From positions 62,001-126,000 of the forward strand of contig JAJVIK010000007.1 of NCBI GenBank assembly GCA_022072055.1: a DNA stretch of 64,000 bases, read 5' to 3'. This document shows, one piece after another, positions 36,350 through 44,934 of the stretch. The position numbers and the translations under genes were made by a program. Position 1 is the first letter of the stretch. Every line of letters begins with the position of its first letter. Below the pieces are notes generated by a model that worked only from the letters and a program-made list of their open reading frames with translations, had not been told where the DNA came from and did not search any database. Source of the stretch: a bacterium (lineage in GTDB: Bacteria > Hinthialibacterota > Hinthialibacteria > OLB16).

Positions 36350-36900
36350 GGTTTGGCGAAGAGCGCCTTGAGGTCCACTTCAAGACCTTCCGCAAGACCC
36401 TCCCCCATCGCAACCTCATCCCCCTCCACCCTCACACGACGCCCATCCTTGTGGATAAACTCCAGGGAGCGTTTCTCCGGATCGACGATCCAGACTTGCT
36501 CGCTTCCCGCTTGGAAATACTTCGCGGTCTTGTAGGCAATCTCGGCGGGCGTGTTCGAGGGGGAAAGGACTTCCACCGCCACCTCCGGCGCGAACTCAAG
36601 CCAGGGACTTTCGGACTCAGGGCGGCGACGAAATAAACTTGCATCCGGGGAAAGGAGGATGTCCGGGCGACGCTCGATTAGAAATCCTTCATTGTCGCCG
36701 CCCATGTCCAGTCCGTGCCGCTTCCCGCAGAATTCACTGAGGAGCAGGTGGAGGCGAAGGGCCACTCGATTGTGGAATCTCCCGGCGGGCGTCATGGTCA
36801 CCAGTTCCCCCTCGATAATCTCCACGAATTTTTCGGGCATCCCCGGCGCGAGGAGGTCCTCCGCTCGAAAAGCTCCGTACGGTTGAGTCTGGACCGGCAT
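36346..36900 (-). CDS. Uma2-family (DUF820) endonuclease-fold protein
   Basis: This 184-residue protein has the Uma2 pattern: 'YEIIEGELV.MTPAGRFHNRV'-like N-terminus, 'DILLSPDASLF' with the catalytic Asp, then 'FAPEVAVEVLSPSNT', containing the Glu and V of the PD-(D/E)xK fold. It ends 'AKYFQAGSEQVWIVDPEKRSLEF'. Uma2 proteins are very numerous in some phyla; a role in DNA cleavage or mobile-element biology is suspected but not established. It overlaps the convergent cassette ORF by 4 nt. Confidence 0.85.
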   Translation of the reverse strand: MPVQTQPYGAFRAEDLLAPGMPEKFVEIIEGELVTMTPAGRFHNRVALRLHLLLSEFCGKRHGLDMGGDNEGFLIERRPDILLSPDASLFRRRPESESPWLEFAPEVAVEVLSPSNTPAEIAYKTAKYFQAGSEQVWIVDPEKRSLEFIHKDGRRVRVEGDEVAMGEGLAEGLEVDLKALFAKP

Positions 36901-37107
36901 GACGCTCCCTCCCTTGCGCGAACGCCAATAGCATAGCCGGACTGAATGCCGGCTCGCAATGGAGGCATCTGGCCAAACTCGAAATCGTGGCTAAGATGAG
37001 TTCTTACAGACACCCCCGGGGGTCGCGCCCTGGAAGGCTCAGGGGCTCGGGTACTCGCGTCTCTTGAGGGGCGGCACGCGTCTTGGGAAGAGTGAAAGGA
37101 CAGCACC

Positions 37108-37584
37108 ATGAAACCAACCGACCTGTTCAAACCGCCAAAACTCACGGGAAGGGTCTCCGCCGGCCTTCTGATCCTGAGAGTCCTGATCGGTTTTGCCTTC
37201 ATGAACCACGGTTTTGGGAAGATTCAGAATCCGTTCGGGTGGATGGGGCCAGACTCCAGCGTTCCCGGACTTTTTCAGGCGCTTGCGGCCCTATCGGAGT
37301 TCGGGGGCGGCTTGGCTTGGATTTTGGGCTTGCTGACTCCGCTCGCGTCCTTGGGCATTGCCTCCACGATGATTGTGGCGACCTGCTTGCACGCGTTCGT
37401 GTTCGGGGATCCCTTTGTGGCCGGCGGGCCCGGACAAGGCTCCTATGAACCGGCCTCCGTGTATCTTGCCTTCGCCATCTTCCTCCTGCTCGCCGGGCCG
37501 GGAAGTTTTTCCCTGGATCGGGTCGTTTTCGGTGAAAAAGGGGCGGACGTGGATCAAGGTCGGGCGTGGTCGAGCTCGAATTGA
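37108..37584 (+). CDS. DoxX-family membrane protein
   Basis: This 158-residue protein has four hydrophobic segments with the DoxX landmarks 'LRVLIGFAFMNHGFGKI', 'ALSEFGGGLAWILGLLTPLAS' and 'GPGSFSLDRVV'. DoxX proteins sit in the inner membrane; roles in redox or thiosulfate metabolism are reported for some members only. ATG 37108 has AAAGGA at 6 nt. The 3' end overlaps the convergent protease gene by 31 nt. Confidence 0.85.
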   Translation: MKPTDLFKPPKLTGRVSAGLLILRVLIGFAFMNHGFGKIQNPFGWMGPDSSVPGLFQALAALSEFGGGLAWILGLLTPLASLGIASTMIVATCLHAFVFGDPFVAGGPGQGSYEPASVYLAFAIFLLLAGPGSFSLDRVVFGEKGADVDQGRAWSSSN

Positions 37585-37970
37585 AGACGCGCTCCATGGA
37601 AACTGACATCAAACTGCTGGAAGAAATTCACCTGTCCGAGGAGCAGGGGGACATCGTCAGATTCGCTCCATGCAAAGATCAGCGGGACCGGTTCCATCGC
37701 GGCGATATGAGCTTCAACGATTAATGCCCGTGCATCATGCGCCGCGAGATTCCCCGTCAACCTGACCGAGGGGCTTTGAGTTTTCCAGTCCGCCCCCAGT
37801 CGGATGCCAAGGCTATAGGGCATTACGTTCACTGTTGCGCCGGAGTCGAGAAGTCCATGAGTGGACACGGGATTCGCTGTGGCGAGACACAATTCCAAGG
37901 GGAGCAGCGGAGCGAGGAAGGTCTCTCCCGATGTCCCGAAGAGCGGGAGGTACGGAAAGCGGATGGGCAT
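37554..37970 (-). CDS. Retropepsin-like aspartyl protease
   Basis: This 138-residue protein carries the single-lobe aspartic-protease motif DSGAT at residues 42-46 (GLLDSGATVNVMPYS). It ends with the hydrophobic 'VPLLLGQVNFFQQFDVSF', like the 'ILG...l..f' flank of retropepsins. Such single-lobe enzymes act as dimers. It has no signal peptide. It is the second gene of a two-gene unit with the 69-residue ORF, 3 nt apart. This pairing recurs in other phyla as far as I know, but has no assigned function. Confidence 0.75.
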   Translation of the reverse strand: MPIRFPYLPLFGTSGETFLAPLLPLELCLATANPVSTHGLLDSGATVNVMPYSLGIRLGADWKTQSPSVRLTGNLAAHDARALIVEAHIAAMEPVPLIFAWSESDDVPLLLGQVNFFQQFDVSFHGARLQFELDHARP

Positions 37971-37973
37971 GGT

Positions 37974-38183
37974 TTATCGCCCGCCCGACATCCGCTCCAG
38001 ATGTTGAGTCAGGACCGACGCGGCATCCAGCGCGTCGTGAGGAGACCAAACCGGATAGGATTTCCCATCCTCCAAGGCAGCGGTCTCCTCCCGCTCGAGA
38101 TCGACTGAAAGAAACTGGAGGGCTCGAAACTTGTCCGAACGCGGCAATCCATGGAGCACGGGCAACAAATCTGTCAGGTTCAT
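37974..38183 (-). CDS. Small helical protein paired with the retropepsin-like protease
   Basis: This 69-residue protein begins MNLTDLLPVLHGLPRSDKF, contains 'RALQFLSVDLERE', and has a central 'SYPVWSPHDALDAA' motif before a C-terminal helix. It is not an assigned family. It lies 3 nt upstream of the protease gene on the same strand, so they form one transcript. Size and pairing recall antitoxin or adaptor proteins, which is an inference. The gene may be leaderless (see the promoter entry at 38192-38221). Confidence 0.55.
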   Translation of the reverse strand: MNLTDLLPVLHGLPRSDKFRALQFLSVDLEREETAALEDGKSYPVWSPHDALDAASVLTQHLERMSGGR

Positions 38184-38191
38184 GATAGTGC

Positions 38192-38221
38192 ATTGTACGA
38201 GGAGCGATGCTTACATTGCAA
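38192..38221 (-). promoter_or_regulatory. Candidate promoter giving a leaderless transcript for the protease cassette
   Basis: On the minus strand, TTGCAA (38221-38216) and TACAAT (38197-38192) are 18 nt apart. The -10 box ends only 8 nt before ATG 38183, so transcription would begin at or next to the start codon. TACAAT matches the consensus in 5 of 6 positions. No Shine-Dalgarno is visible for this gene. Confidence 0.4.
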
Positions 38222-38319
38222 CTCGCGTGTGATGGATTTCTTAGAGTGTAGATGCACCGTTGATGGAGGTGATGGCCTCCCTGGATGGTGGATCCATTAA
38301 TTGTGGAAAGGAGTCATTC

Positions 38320-39435
38320 ATGAGTTCGGTTCGATTGTTGGTTGGCACCAAGAAGGGGGCCTTTATCCTCACATCCGATGGCAAACGCGAGAACTGGAAG
38401 GTGGATGGCCCCTTGTTCGCGGGTTGGGAGATTTACCACATGAAGGGATCCGCCGCGGATCCCAACCGGATTTACGCCTCCCAATCCAGCGGTTGGTTCG
38501 GGCAAGTGATCCAGCGTTCGAATGACGGCGGGAAGACTTGGGAGCCGGTCGGGAACAAGTTTGCGTATGAAGGCGAGGTCGGAACCCACTTGTGGTACGA
38601 TGGGACCCAGCATCCGTGGGAGTTCAAGCGAATCTGGCATCTGGAACCCTCGCTCGGCGATCCCGACACGGTTTACGCCGGGGCGGAGGATGCCGCGCTG
38701 TTTCGCAGCAAGGATGGCGGCCAGAACTGGGAGGAACTCCCCGGCTTGCGCGCCGCCAAGGGCCACCTCTGGCAACCCGGCGCGGGCGGGATGGGCTTGC
38801 ACACCATCCTCCTTGATCCCTCCGACTCGGACCGCATCTATATCGCCATCTCCGCCGCGGGCGCCTTCCGGACCGATGATGGCGGCAAGACCTGGGTCCC
38901 GATCAATCAAGGACTCAAGTCCCCTTTCGAGATTCCCGATCCGGACGCCGAGGTGGGCCATTGTGTTCACCGCATCGCCATGCACCCCTCGCGCCCGGAT
39001 GTGCTCTTCATGCAGAAACACTGGGATGTCCTGCGCAGCGACAACGCGGGAGGAATGTGGAACGAGGTCAGCGGGGACCTGCCCACCGACTTCGGATTCC
39101 CGATCGATGTGCACGCCCATGAACCCGAGACCATCTATGTGGTTCCGATCAAGAGCGACTCCGAGCACTACCCGCCCGAGGGCAAGTTGCGGGTGTATCG
39201 CAGCAAGTCGGGCGGGAACGAATGGGAGCCGCTCGCCAAGGGCCTGCCGCAAAGCGACTGCTATGTGAATGTGCTGCGCGACGCGATGGCGGTGGACAAC
39301 CTGGATTCCTGCGGCGTGTATTTCGGCACCACCGGCGGGCAGGTGTATGGCTCCTCGAACGGCGGCGACAGTTGGGCCCCGATTGTCCGGGACCTCCCCA
39401 AGGTTCTGTCGGTTGAGGTCCAGACCCTCGCATGA
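38320..39435 (+). CDS. BNR/sialidase-like beta-propeller protein
   Basis: This 371-residue protein has at least six Asp-box-like repeats: [40 protein letters not shown] and SNGGDSW. These mark the blades of a sialidase or sortilin-type propeller. There is no signal peptide and no sialidase FRIP catalytic motif seen, so enzymatic activity is unclear. ATG 38320 has GGAAAGGAG at 6 nt. The stop overlaps the next gene's ATG (ATGA), so the pair is coupled. Confidence 0.8.
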   Translation: MSSVRLLVGTKKGAFILTSDGKRENWKVDGPLFAGWEIYHMKGSAADPNRIYASQSSGWFGQVIQRSNDGGKTWEPVGNKFAYEGEVGTHLWYDGTQHPWEFKRIWHLEPSLGDPDTVYAGAEDAALFRSKDGGQNWEELPGLRAAKGHLWQPGAGGMGLHTILLDPSDSDRIYIAISAAGAFRTDDGGKTWVPINQGLKSPFEIPDPDAEVGHCVHRIAMHPSRPDVLFMQKHWDVLRSDNAGGMWNEVSGDLPTDFGFPIDVHAHEPETIYVVPIKSDSEHYPPEGKLRVYRSKSGGNEWEPLAKGLPQSDCYVNVLRDAMAVDNLDSCGVYFGTTGGQVYGSSNGGDSWAPIVRDLPKVLSVEVQTLA

Positions 39436-39728
39436 TTCGCGTGGTGCTCCCGACCAACCTGAAGGTGTTGGCGCGCCTGGAGGGAGAGGTAGAGCTGGAG
39501 GTGGAGGGGGCGGCGACCCAGCGCGCCGTGCTGGACGCCCTCGAGGCGCGCTATCCGATGCTCGCGGGCACCATCCGCGATCATGTCACCCGGAAGCGCC
39601 GCCCCTTTATCCGCTTCTTCGCGTGCGAGGAAGACCTTTCCAACGAATCCCCGGACACTCCGCTACCGGAGGCGGTGGCGAGCGGAAGGGAGCCGTATCT
39701 GATCGTGGGGGCGATGGCAGGCGGGTAG
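39432..39728 (+). CDS. MoaD/ThiS-family sulfur-carrier-like protein
   Basis: This 98-residue ubiquitin-fold protein starts '[21 protein letters not shown]'. It ends in GAMAGG, with the C-terminal Gly-Gly that in MoaD/ThiS is adenylated and thiocarboxylated. It is longer than classical MoaD (about 80 residues) and has an internal insertion. No MoaE, MoeB or ThiG is nearby, so the acceptor is unknown. Coupling to the BNR protein suggests they function together. Confidence 0.8.
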   Translation: MIRVVLPTNLKVLARLEGEVELEVEGAATQRAVLDALEARYPMLAGTIRDHVTRKRRPFIRFFACEEDLSNESPDTPLPEAVASGREPYLIVGAMAGG

Positions 39729-39776
39729 GGCGGGCATCCCCTTCCCCGTCTTCCGCCCGATTCCCTATGATGCCTT

Positions 39777-42700
39777 ATGCCTGTCCCCGAGGAACTGGTC
39801 CAACTGACCGAGCGTTTCGCGGAAAACCTCGACGCCTACCGGTCGGGTCTCTACAAGGAGGCCCAGTTGCGCCAGGAGTTTCTGGACCCCTTCTTCAAAC
39901 TCCTCGGCTGGGATGTGGACAATGTCGAGGGGAGCGCCGAGGCCTACAAGGATGTGATCCATGAGGACTCGATCAAGGTCGGCGGCGGCACCGAGGCCCC
40001 GGATTACTGCTTCCGAATCGGCGGGACCCGCAAGTTCTTCGTGGAGGCCAAGAAGCCCTCGGTGTATGTGAAGGAGGAAATCCCTCCCGCCTTCCAACTG
40101 CGTCGTTACGCCTGGTCGGCCAAGCTCCCCCTCTCGATCCTCACCGATTTCGAGGAGTTCGCGGTCTACGACTGCCGGATCAAACCGGTCAAGACAGACA
40201 AGGCCTCCACCGCGCGGATCTTCTACTGCACCTTCCGCGAATACCCAGAGCACTGGGACTGGATTGCCTCGATCTTCACCAAGGAGGCAATCCGCAAGGG
40301 GTCCTTCGACCGCTTCGCCGAGTCCACCAAGGCCAAGCGCGGAACCGCCGAGGTGGACCGGGCGTTTCTCGATGAGATCGAGGGATGGCGGGAGCAGCTC
40401 GCCCGGAACCTGCTGCATCGTAATCCTGGGCTTTCGCAACGCGACCTGAACTTCGCGGTCCAGAAGATCATCGACCGGATCGTGTTCCTGCGCATCTGCG
40501 AGGATCGAGGGATCGAGCCTTACGGCAGGCTCCGTGCGTTCGCCGAAGGGGTTGGGGTCTACGAACGGTTGGGAGTGGCCTTCCATGAGGCCGATGAGCG
40601 TTACAACTCGGGACTGTTCCACTTTCGGCGTGAAAAAGAGCGTAATGAGCCGCCCGATGAACTCACCCCACGACTCCGGGTGGATGACAAGATCCTCAAG
40701 GAGATCCTGAGAAGCCTCTATTACCCCGAAAGCCCCTATGAGTTTTCGGTCCTGCCGGTGGACATCCTTGGACAGGTGTACGAACAGTTCCTGGGCAAGG
40801 TGATTGTCCTTAAGTCGCCCACACGCGCGGAGGTGGAGGAGAAGCCGGAGGTGCGCAAGGCCGGCGGGGTCTTTTACACGCCGACCTATATTGTCGATTA
40901 CATTGTCAAGCACACGCTCGGTCCGTTCTTGGAGGGAAGAGGACCAGAAGACATTCGCGCCGGCGCGCTCCGGGTTCTCGATCCCGCGTGTGGTTCGGGC
41001 TCCTTCTTGTTGGGGGCCTACCAATACCTGCTGGATTGGCATCGGGACTGGTACAATGCCAATGGTCCGGAGAAGTGGTCGCGTGGCAAGAATCCAAGGT
41101 TGGTGCAGACCGGATCCCTCGCTCCTCGGGCCGCGGCTCGCGGGGAGTCGCGAGAGAACGGCTGGCGCCTGACCCTTCCCGAAAGAAAGCGCATCCTCCT
41201 GGACCATATCTTCGGCGTGGATATCGATCCACAAGCCGTGGAGGTGACCAAGCTCTCGCTGCTCATCAAGGTGGTCGAGGGGGAGACCGGGGAGAGCTTG
41301 GAGAACCAGCGCACGATCTACCATGAGCGCGCTCTTCCGGATCTCGGCGCGAACATCAAGTGCGGCAATTCGCTGATCGGCCCGGACATCTATCGCGGCC
41401 GGCAGATGGAGATGTTTGACGAGGAGGAGCTTTATCGGATCAATGCGTTCGATTGGAGGCGGGAGTTTCCTATGGTGTTCGGCTCGACTTCCTCCCACTC
41501 CCTCCCCTGGTCGTCAAGTCGAGATTCCCTTGCCCCCTCCCACTCCCTCCCCCGGTCGGGGGAGGGTTGGGGTGGGGGCTTCCACGCGGTCATCGGAAAT
41601 CCGCCATACATCCGCATCCAATCCCTTCAAGAGAACCGACCCCACGAGGCGGCGTATTACAGGGAACGATTCCGCGCCGGGGGCAAGGGGAACTTCGATA
41701 TTTATGTTCTGTTCGTGGAACACGGACTGGACCTTCTGAATGAGACTGGTCGGCTCGGCTTCATCCTGCCGCACAAGTTCTTCAACGCGAAATACGGCGC
41801 GCCGCTACGAGCCATAATCGCCGAGGGGAAGCATCTGTCACACGTCGTCCATTTCGGGGACCAGCAGGTTTTCAAGGGGCCGACGACCTATACGTGTCTG
41901 CTGTTTCTTGAAAAGCGGGGCGCCACCGAGTGTCACATAGTTCGAGTGAGTAGTCTTATGGATTGGCTGGATCGTAAACCGGCTGTCGAAGGAAATGTTC
42001 CGGCGCGCCTCATCTCCGCGGCGGAGTGGTCGTTTCCAGTCGGAAACGGACGGCGACTCCTGGAGCGCCTCAGCAAATTCCCCGTGAAGTTGTCGGACGC
42101 CACCACGCGGATCTTCCAGGGGATCAAGACAAGCTCGGACAAGGTTTATGTTGTTGAGGAGGTTTCGAGACGTGGAAGGCAGGTTCAAGTCCACTCTCGA
42201 GAAACCGATTCCAAGTACTGGCTGGAGAAAGCCCTCCTCCACCCCTTGATCAAGGGTGGCGACAGCAAACGATACGCCCTTTCACGCACAAAACTCCTGA
42301 TTCTGTTCCCTTATGCGCCAAGCACGGAAGCGAAGATGACCCTTATCTCAAGGGAAGTCATGGAAAAGAAATATCCGCACGCTTGGGAATACCTCCTCGC
42401 AAACAGAAAAGTCCTTCGCGACCGCGAGCGCGGGAGGATGCGCGTTCGGGACTGGCATGGCTATATATACCCCAAGGCCCTCGATATCATGCATCATCCG
42501 AAGATATTCACCCCGGACATCGCTGCTCGGGCATCCTTTTCGCTCGACCCCACCGGCGAGGTGTTCTTCTTGGGTGGAGTCGCGGGGGGATACGGAATTC
42601 TACCAAGACCAGAGTTCAATCAGTACTATCTCCTCGGGCTTCTCAACAGCCGTGTGCTGGAGTGGGTCATTCGGAGGACAACGACCCAGATGAGGGGCGG

Positions 42701-42974
42701 GTATTACAGTTACGAGTCGCGCTTTATACGAAATCTCCCCATCCGCCCGATCGATTTCTCCGACAAGAAGGACAGGGCCCGCCACGAACGAATGGTCTCC
42801 CTCGTGGAGCGCATGCTCGATCTGCACAAGCGGCTGCCCGAGGCGAAAACCGATCATGCGAAAACCCTGCTCCAGCGCCAGATCGAGGCCACCGACACCG
42901 AGATCGACGAGCTGGTGTACGACCTTTACGAGCTTACCCCAGAGGAAATCCGCATCATCGAGGAGGGCTTTTAA
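39777..42974 (+). CDS. Single-chain Type IIG restriction-modification enzyme (Eco57I-like)
   Basis: This 1065-residue protein joins an N-terminal PD-(D/E)xK nuclease (D76, E90 and K92, from 'APDYCF' and 'FFVEAKKP') to an N6-adenine methyltransferase. The methyltransferase has motif I DPACGSGSF near 405 and motif IV NPPY (608-611). A C-terminal specificity region with TaqI-like features ends in a helical bundle. It would both cut and methylate a specific DNA site. Between about residues 568 and 602 there is an in-frame low-complexity insert made of a palindromic repeat (see 41487-41581). No separate specificity subunit or methylase is adjacent. Confidence 0.9.
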   Translation: MPVPEELVQLTERFAENLDAYRSGLYKEAQLRQEFLDPFFKLLGWDVDNVEGSAEAYKDVIHEDSIKVGGGTEAPDYCFRIGGTRKFFVEAKKPSVYVKEEIPPAFQLRRYAWSAKLPLSILTDFEEFAVYDCRIKPVKTDKASTARIFYCTFREYPEHWDWIASIFTKEAIRKGSFDRFAESTKAKRGTAEVDRAFLDEIEGWREQLARNLLHRNPGLSQRDLNFAVQKIIDRIVFLRICEDRGIEPYGRLRAFAEGVGVYERLGVAFHEADERYNSGLFHFRREKERNEPPDELTPRLRVDDKILKEILRSLYYPESPYEFSVLPVDILGQVYEQFLGKVIVLKSPTRAEVEEKPEVRKAGGVFYTPTYIVDYIVKHTLGPFLEGRGPEDIRAGALRVLDPACGSGSFLLGAYQYLLDWHRDWYNANGPEKWSRGKNPRLVQTGSLAPRAAARGESRENGWRLTLPERKRILLDHIFGVDIDPQAVEVTKLSLLIKVVEGETGESLENQRTIYHERALPDLGANIKCGNSLIGPDIYRGRQMEMFDEEELYRINAFDWRREFPMVFGSTSSHSLPWSSSRDSLAPSHSLPRSGEGWGGGFHAVIGNPPYIRIQSLQENRPHEAAYYRERFRAGGKGNFDIYVLFVEHGLDLLNETGRLGFILPHKFFNAKYGAPLRAIIAEGKHLSHVVHFGDQQVFKGPTTYTCLLFLEKRGATECHIVRVSSLMDWLDRKPAVEGNVPARLISAAEWSFPVGNGRRLLERLSKFPVKLSDATTRIFQGIKTSSDKVYVVEEVSRRGRQVQVHSRETDSKYWLEKALLHPLIKGGDSKRYALSRTKLLILFPYAPSTEAKMTLISREVMEKKYPHAWEYLLANRKVLRDRERGRMRVRDWHGYIYPKALDIMHHPKIFTPDIAARASFSLDPTGEVFFLGGVAGGYGILPRPEFNQYYLLGLLNSRVLEWVIRRTTTQMRGGYYSYESRFIRNLPIRPIDFSDKKDRARHERMVSLVERMLDLHKRLPEAKTDHAKTLLQRQIEATDTEIDELVYDLYELTPEEIRIIEEGF
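41487..41581. repeat. In-frame palindromic repeat inside the Type IIG gene
   Basis: Two similar units (each with CTCCCACTCCCTCCCC followed by a GGTCG block) lie in tandem. The second contains a perfect 9-bp stem, CCCTCCCCC and GGGGGAGGG at 41545-41566, with a 4-nt loop. They encode a Ser/Pro/Gly-rich segment just before the NPPY motif, out of character with the flanks, so this looks like insertion of a mobile intergenic-type repeat that kept the frame. Confidence 0.6.
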
Positions 42975-43125
42975 GCGCTCCCAGGCGGGGCATCCGGCCC
43001 CTTGCCTGTCCTCCCTCCCGGATTTCCGGCCCCGGACTCGCTCCCATCCCCCACCCTGTTCATCCCCCGCCCATCTGTGATACTAAACGCGGACTTTTCC
43101 CGAGGAACCCAGCAAGTCGAGGCCC

Positions 43126-44922
43126 ATGGACCAAACTCTCAAACGCAACTTTTCAATCATCGCCCACATCGATCACGGCAAATCGACCCTCGCGGACCGG
43201 ATTCTCGAGATCACCCGCGCCCTTTCCGAGCGCGAGATGCGCGAGCAGGTTCTCGACTCCATGGACCTGGAGCGCGAGCGGGGGATCACCATCAAGGCCC
43301 AGGCCGCGCGGCTTTCATTCCAGTCCGCGGATGGGCGCACCTACGCCCTCAATTTGATCGACACCCCCGGCCATGTGGACTTCCACTATGAGGTCTCCCG
43401 CTCGTTGGCGGCCTGCGAGGGCGCTGTGCTGGTGGTGGACGCCGCCCAAGGGGTCGAGGCGCAAACCATCGCCAACCTCTACAAAGCGGTCAACGAGGGG
43501 CTCACGATCATCCCCGTCTTAAACAAGATCGACCTCCCCAGCGCCGATGTCGAGGCGGTCAAGGGGCAGGTGCTGGACCTTCTCGGCTGCGAGGAGAGCG
43601 AGATTCTGGCGGTGAGCGCCAAGGATGGCACCGGGGTCTCCGAGGTCCTTGAGGCGGTGGTCCGGCGGGTCCCGCCACCCTCGGGCGGCGAGGGTGTTGC
43701 CCTGCGCGCGCTCGTGGTCGATTCGGTTTACAACATCTACCGCGGGGTGGTGGCCTATGTCCGGGTGGTGGATGGAGAGATTGTCGAGGGCGGGAAAATC
43801 CGCCTGATGGCCACCGAACAGGAGCATGAAGTCCTGGAGGTCGGGGTCTTCACCCCCAAGATGGTCCGCACGGGCAAGCTCGAGACCGGGGATGTGGGTT
43901 ATGTGATCGCCAACATCAAAACGGTCGCGGACCTGCAAGTGGGCGACACCATGACCGACGCCCGAAATTCCGCGCGGGAGATGTTGCCCGGCTACCAGCC
44001 CGTGCTGCCCGTGGTGTTCTGCGGCCTGTTCCCGGTGGAGTCACACCAATACGAGGAGCTCCGCGACGCCCTTGAGAAGCTCCATCTCAACGATTCGGCG
44101 TTCCAATACGAGCCGGAGACCAGCGCCGCGCTCGGTTTCGGGTTCCGTTGCGGGTTTCTCGGCACGCTCCACATGGAGATCGTGCAAGAGCGATTGGAGC
44201 GCGAGTATGACCTTTCACTGGTGGTCACCGCGCCCAACGTGGTCTACGAGTTGGTCCTGACCAACGGCGAGACGATCCATATCGACAACCCGGCGCAATT
44301 GCCGCATCCGAGCAAGATCGAGGAGTTCCGCGAGCCGTTCATCCACGCCACGATTCTCACCGATCAGGATTCGGTGGGTGGAATTCTCAAAATCTGCTCG
44401 GACCGACGCGGGGAGACGCGCGGCATGGAATACCTCCCCGGGAATCGCGTGATCCTGCGGTATGACTTGCCGCTCGCGGAGGTGGTTCTCGATTTCCATG
44501 ACAAGCTCAAGTCGGTCTCGCGCGGTTACGCCTCCTACGACTATGAGTTGATCGGGTTCCGTCCCGGGGCGCTTGTGAAGCTGGACATCCTGGTGAACGG
44601 CGAGCCGGTGGACGCCCTTTCCCTGATTGTCCACCAGGAGAAGGCGTATAACCGGGGCAAGGCGCTGGTGGAGAAGCTGCGCGAGGTGGTTCCCCGTCAG
44701 CTCTTTGATGTCGCCATCCAGGCGGCCATCGGGACCAAGATCATCGCGCGGGAGAATGTCCGGGCGCTGCGGAAGAATGTGACCGCCAAGTGCTATGGCG
44801 GCGACATCACCCGTAAGCGCAAACTCCTGCAACGCCAGCGCGAGGGAAAACGTCGGATGAAGCAGGTGGGGAATGTGGAGCTCCCGCAGGATGCGTTCCT
44901 CGCGGTGTTGAACGTGGATTAG
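43126..44922 (+). CDS. lepA: Elongation factor 4 (LepA) GTPase
   Basis: This 598-residue translational GTPase has G1 'AHIDHGKST' (residues 13-21), G3 DTPGHVDF, and G4 NKIDLP. The LepA-specific C-terminal domain contains '[20 protein letters not shown]' and '[21 protein letters not shown]'. It binds the ribosome and favours back-translocation or recovery from stalled states. The length is typical. It stands alone on the plus strand, convergent with the LptD-like gene (12-nt gap, in which a weak CGTGG/CCACG pair could form a small hairpin). Confidence 0.96.
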   Translation: MDQTLKRNFSIIAHIDHGKSTLADRILEITRALSEREMREQVLDSMDLERERGITIKAQAARLSFQSADGRTYALNLIDTPGHVDFHYEVSRSLAACEGAVLVVDAAQGVEAQTIANLYKAVNEGLTIIPVLNKIDLPSADVEAVKGQVLDLLGCEESEILAVSAKDGTGVSEVLEAVVRRVPPPSGGEGVALRALVVDSVYNIYRGVVAYVRVVDGEIVEGGKIRLMATEQEHEVLEVGVFTPKMVRTGKLETGDVGYVIANIKTVADLQVGDTMTDARNSAREMLPGYQPVLPVVFCGLFPVESHQYEELRDALEKLHLNDSAFQYEPETSAALGFGFRCGFLGTLHMEIVQERLEREYDLSLVVTAPNVVYELVLTNGETIHIDNPAQLPHPSKIEEFREPFIHATILTDQDSVGGILKICSDRRGETRGMEYLPGNRVILRYDLPLAEVVLDFHDKLKSVSRGYASYDYELIGFRPGALVKLDILVNGEPVDALSLIVHQEKAYNRGKALVEKLREVVPRQLFDVAIQAAIGTKIIARENVRALRKNVTAKCYGGDITRKRKLLQRQREGKRRMKQVGNVELPQDAFLAVLNVD

Positions 44923-44934
44923 GCCGAACCCACG

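Noticed and set aside
39765-41498. Open frame of about 577 codons on the minus strand
   Set aside because: It is antisense to the Type IIG enzyme, where nuclease and methyltransferase motifs are certain.
42383-43357. Open frame crossing the junction of the Type IIG gene and lepA
   Set aside because: It is out of frame with both genes and lacks domains; the C-terminus of the restriction enzyme and the LepA P-loop are clear.
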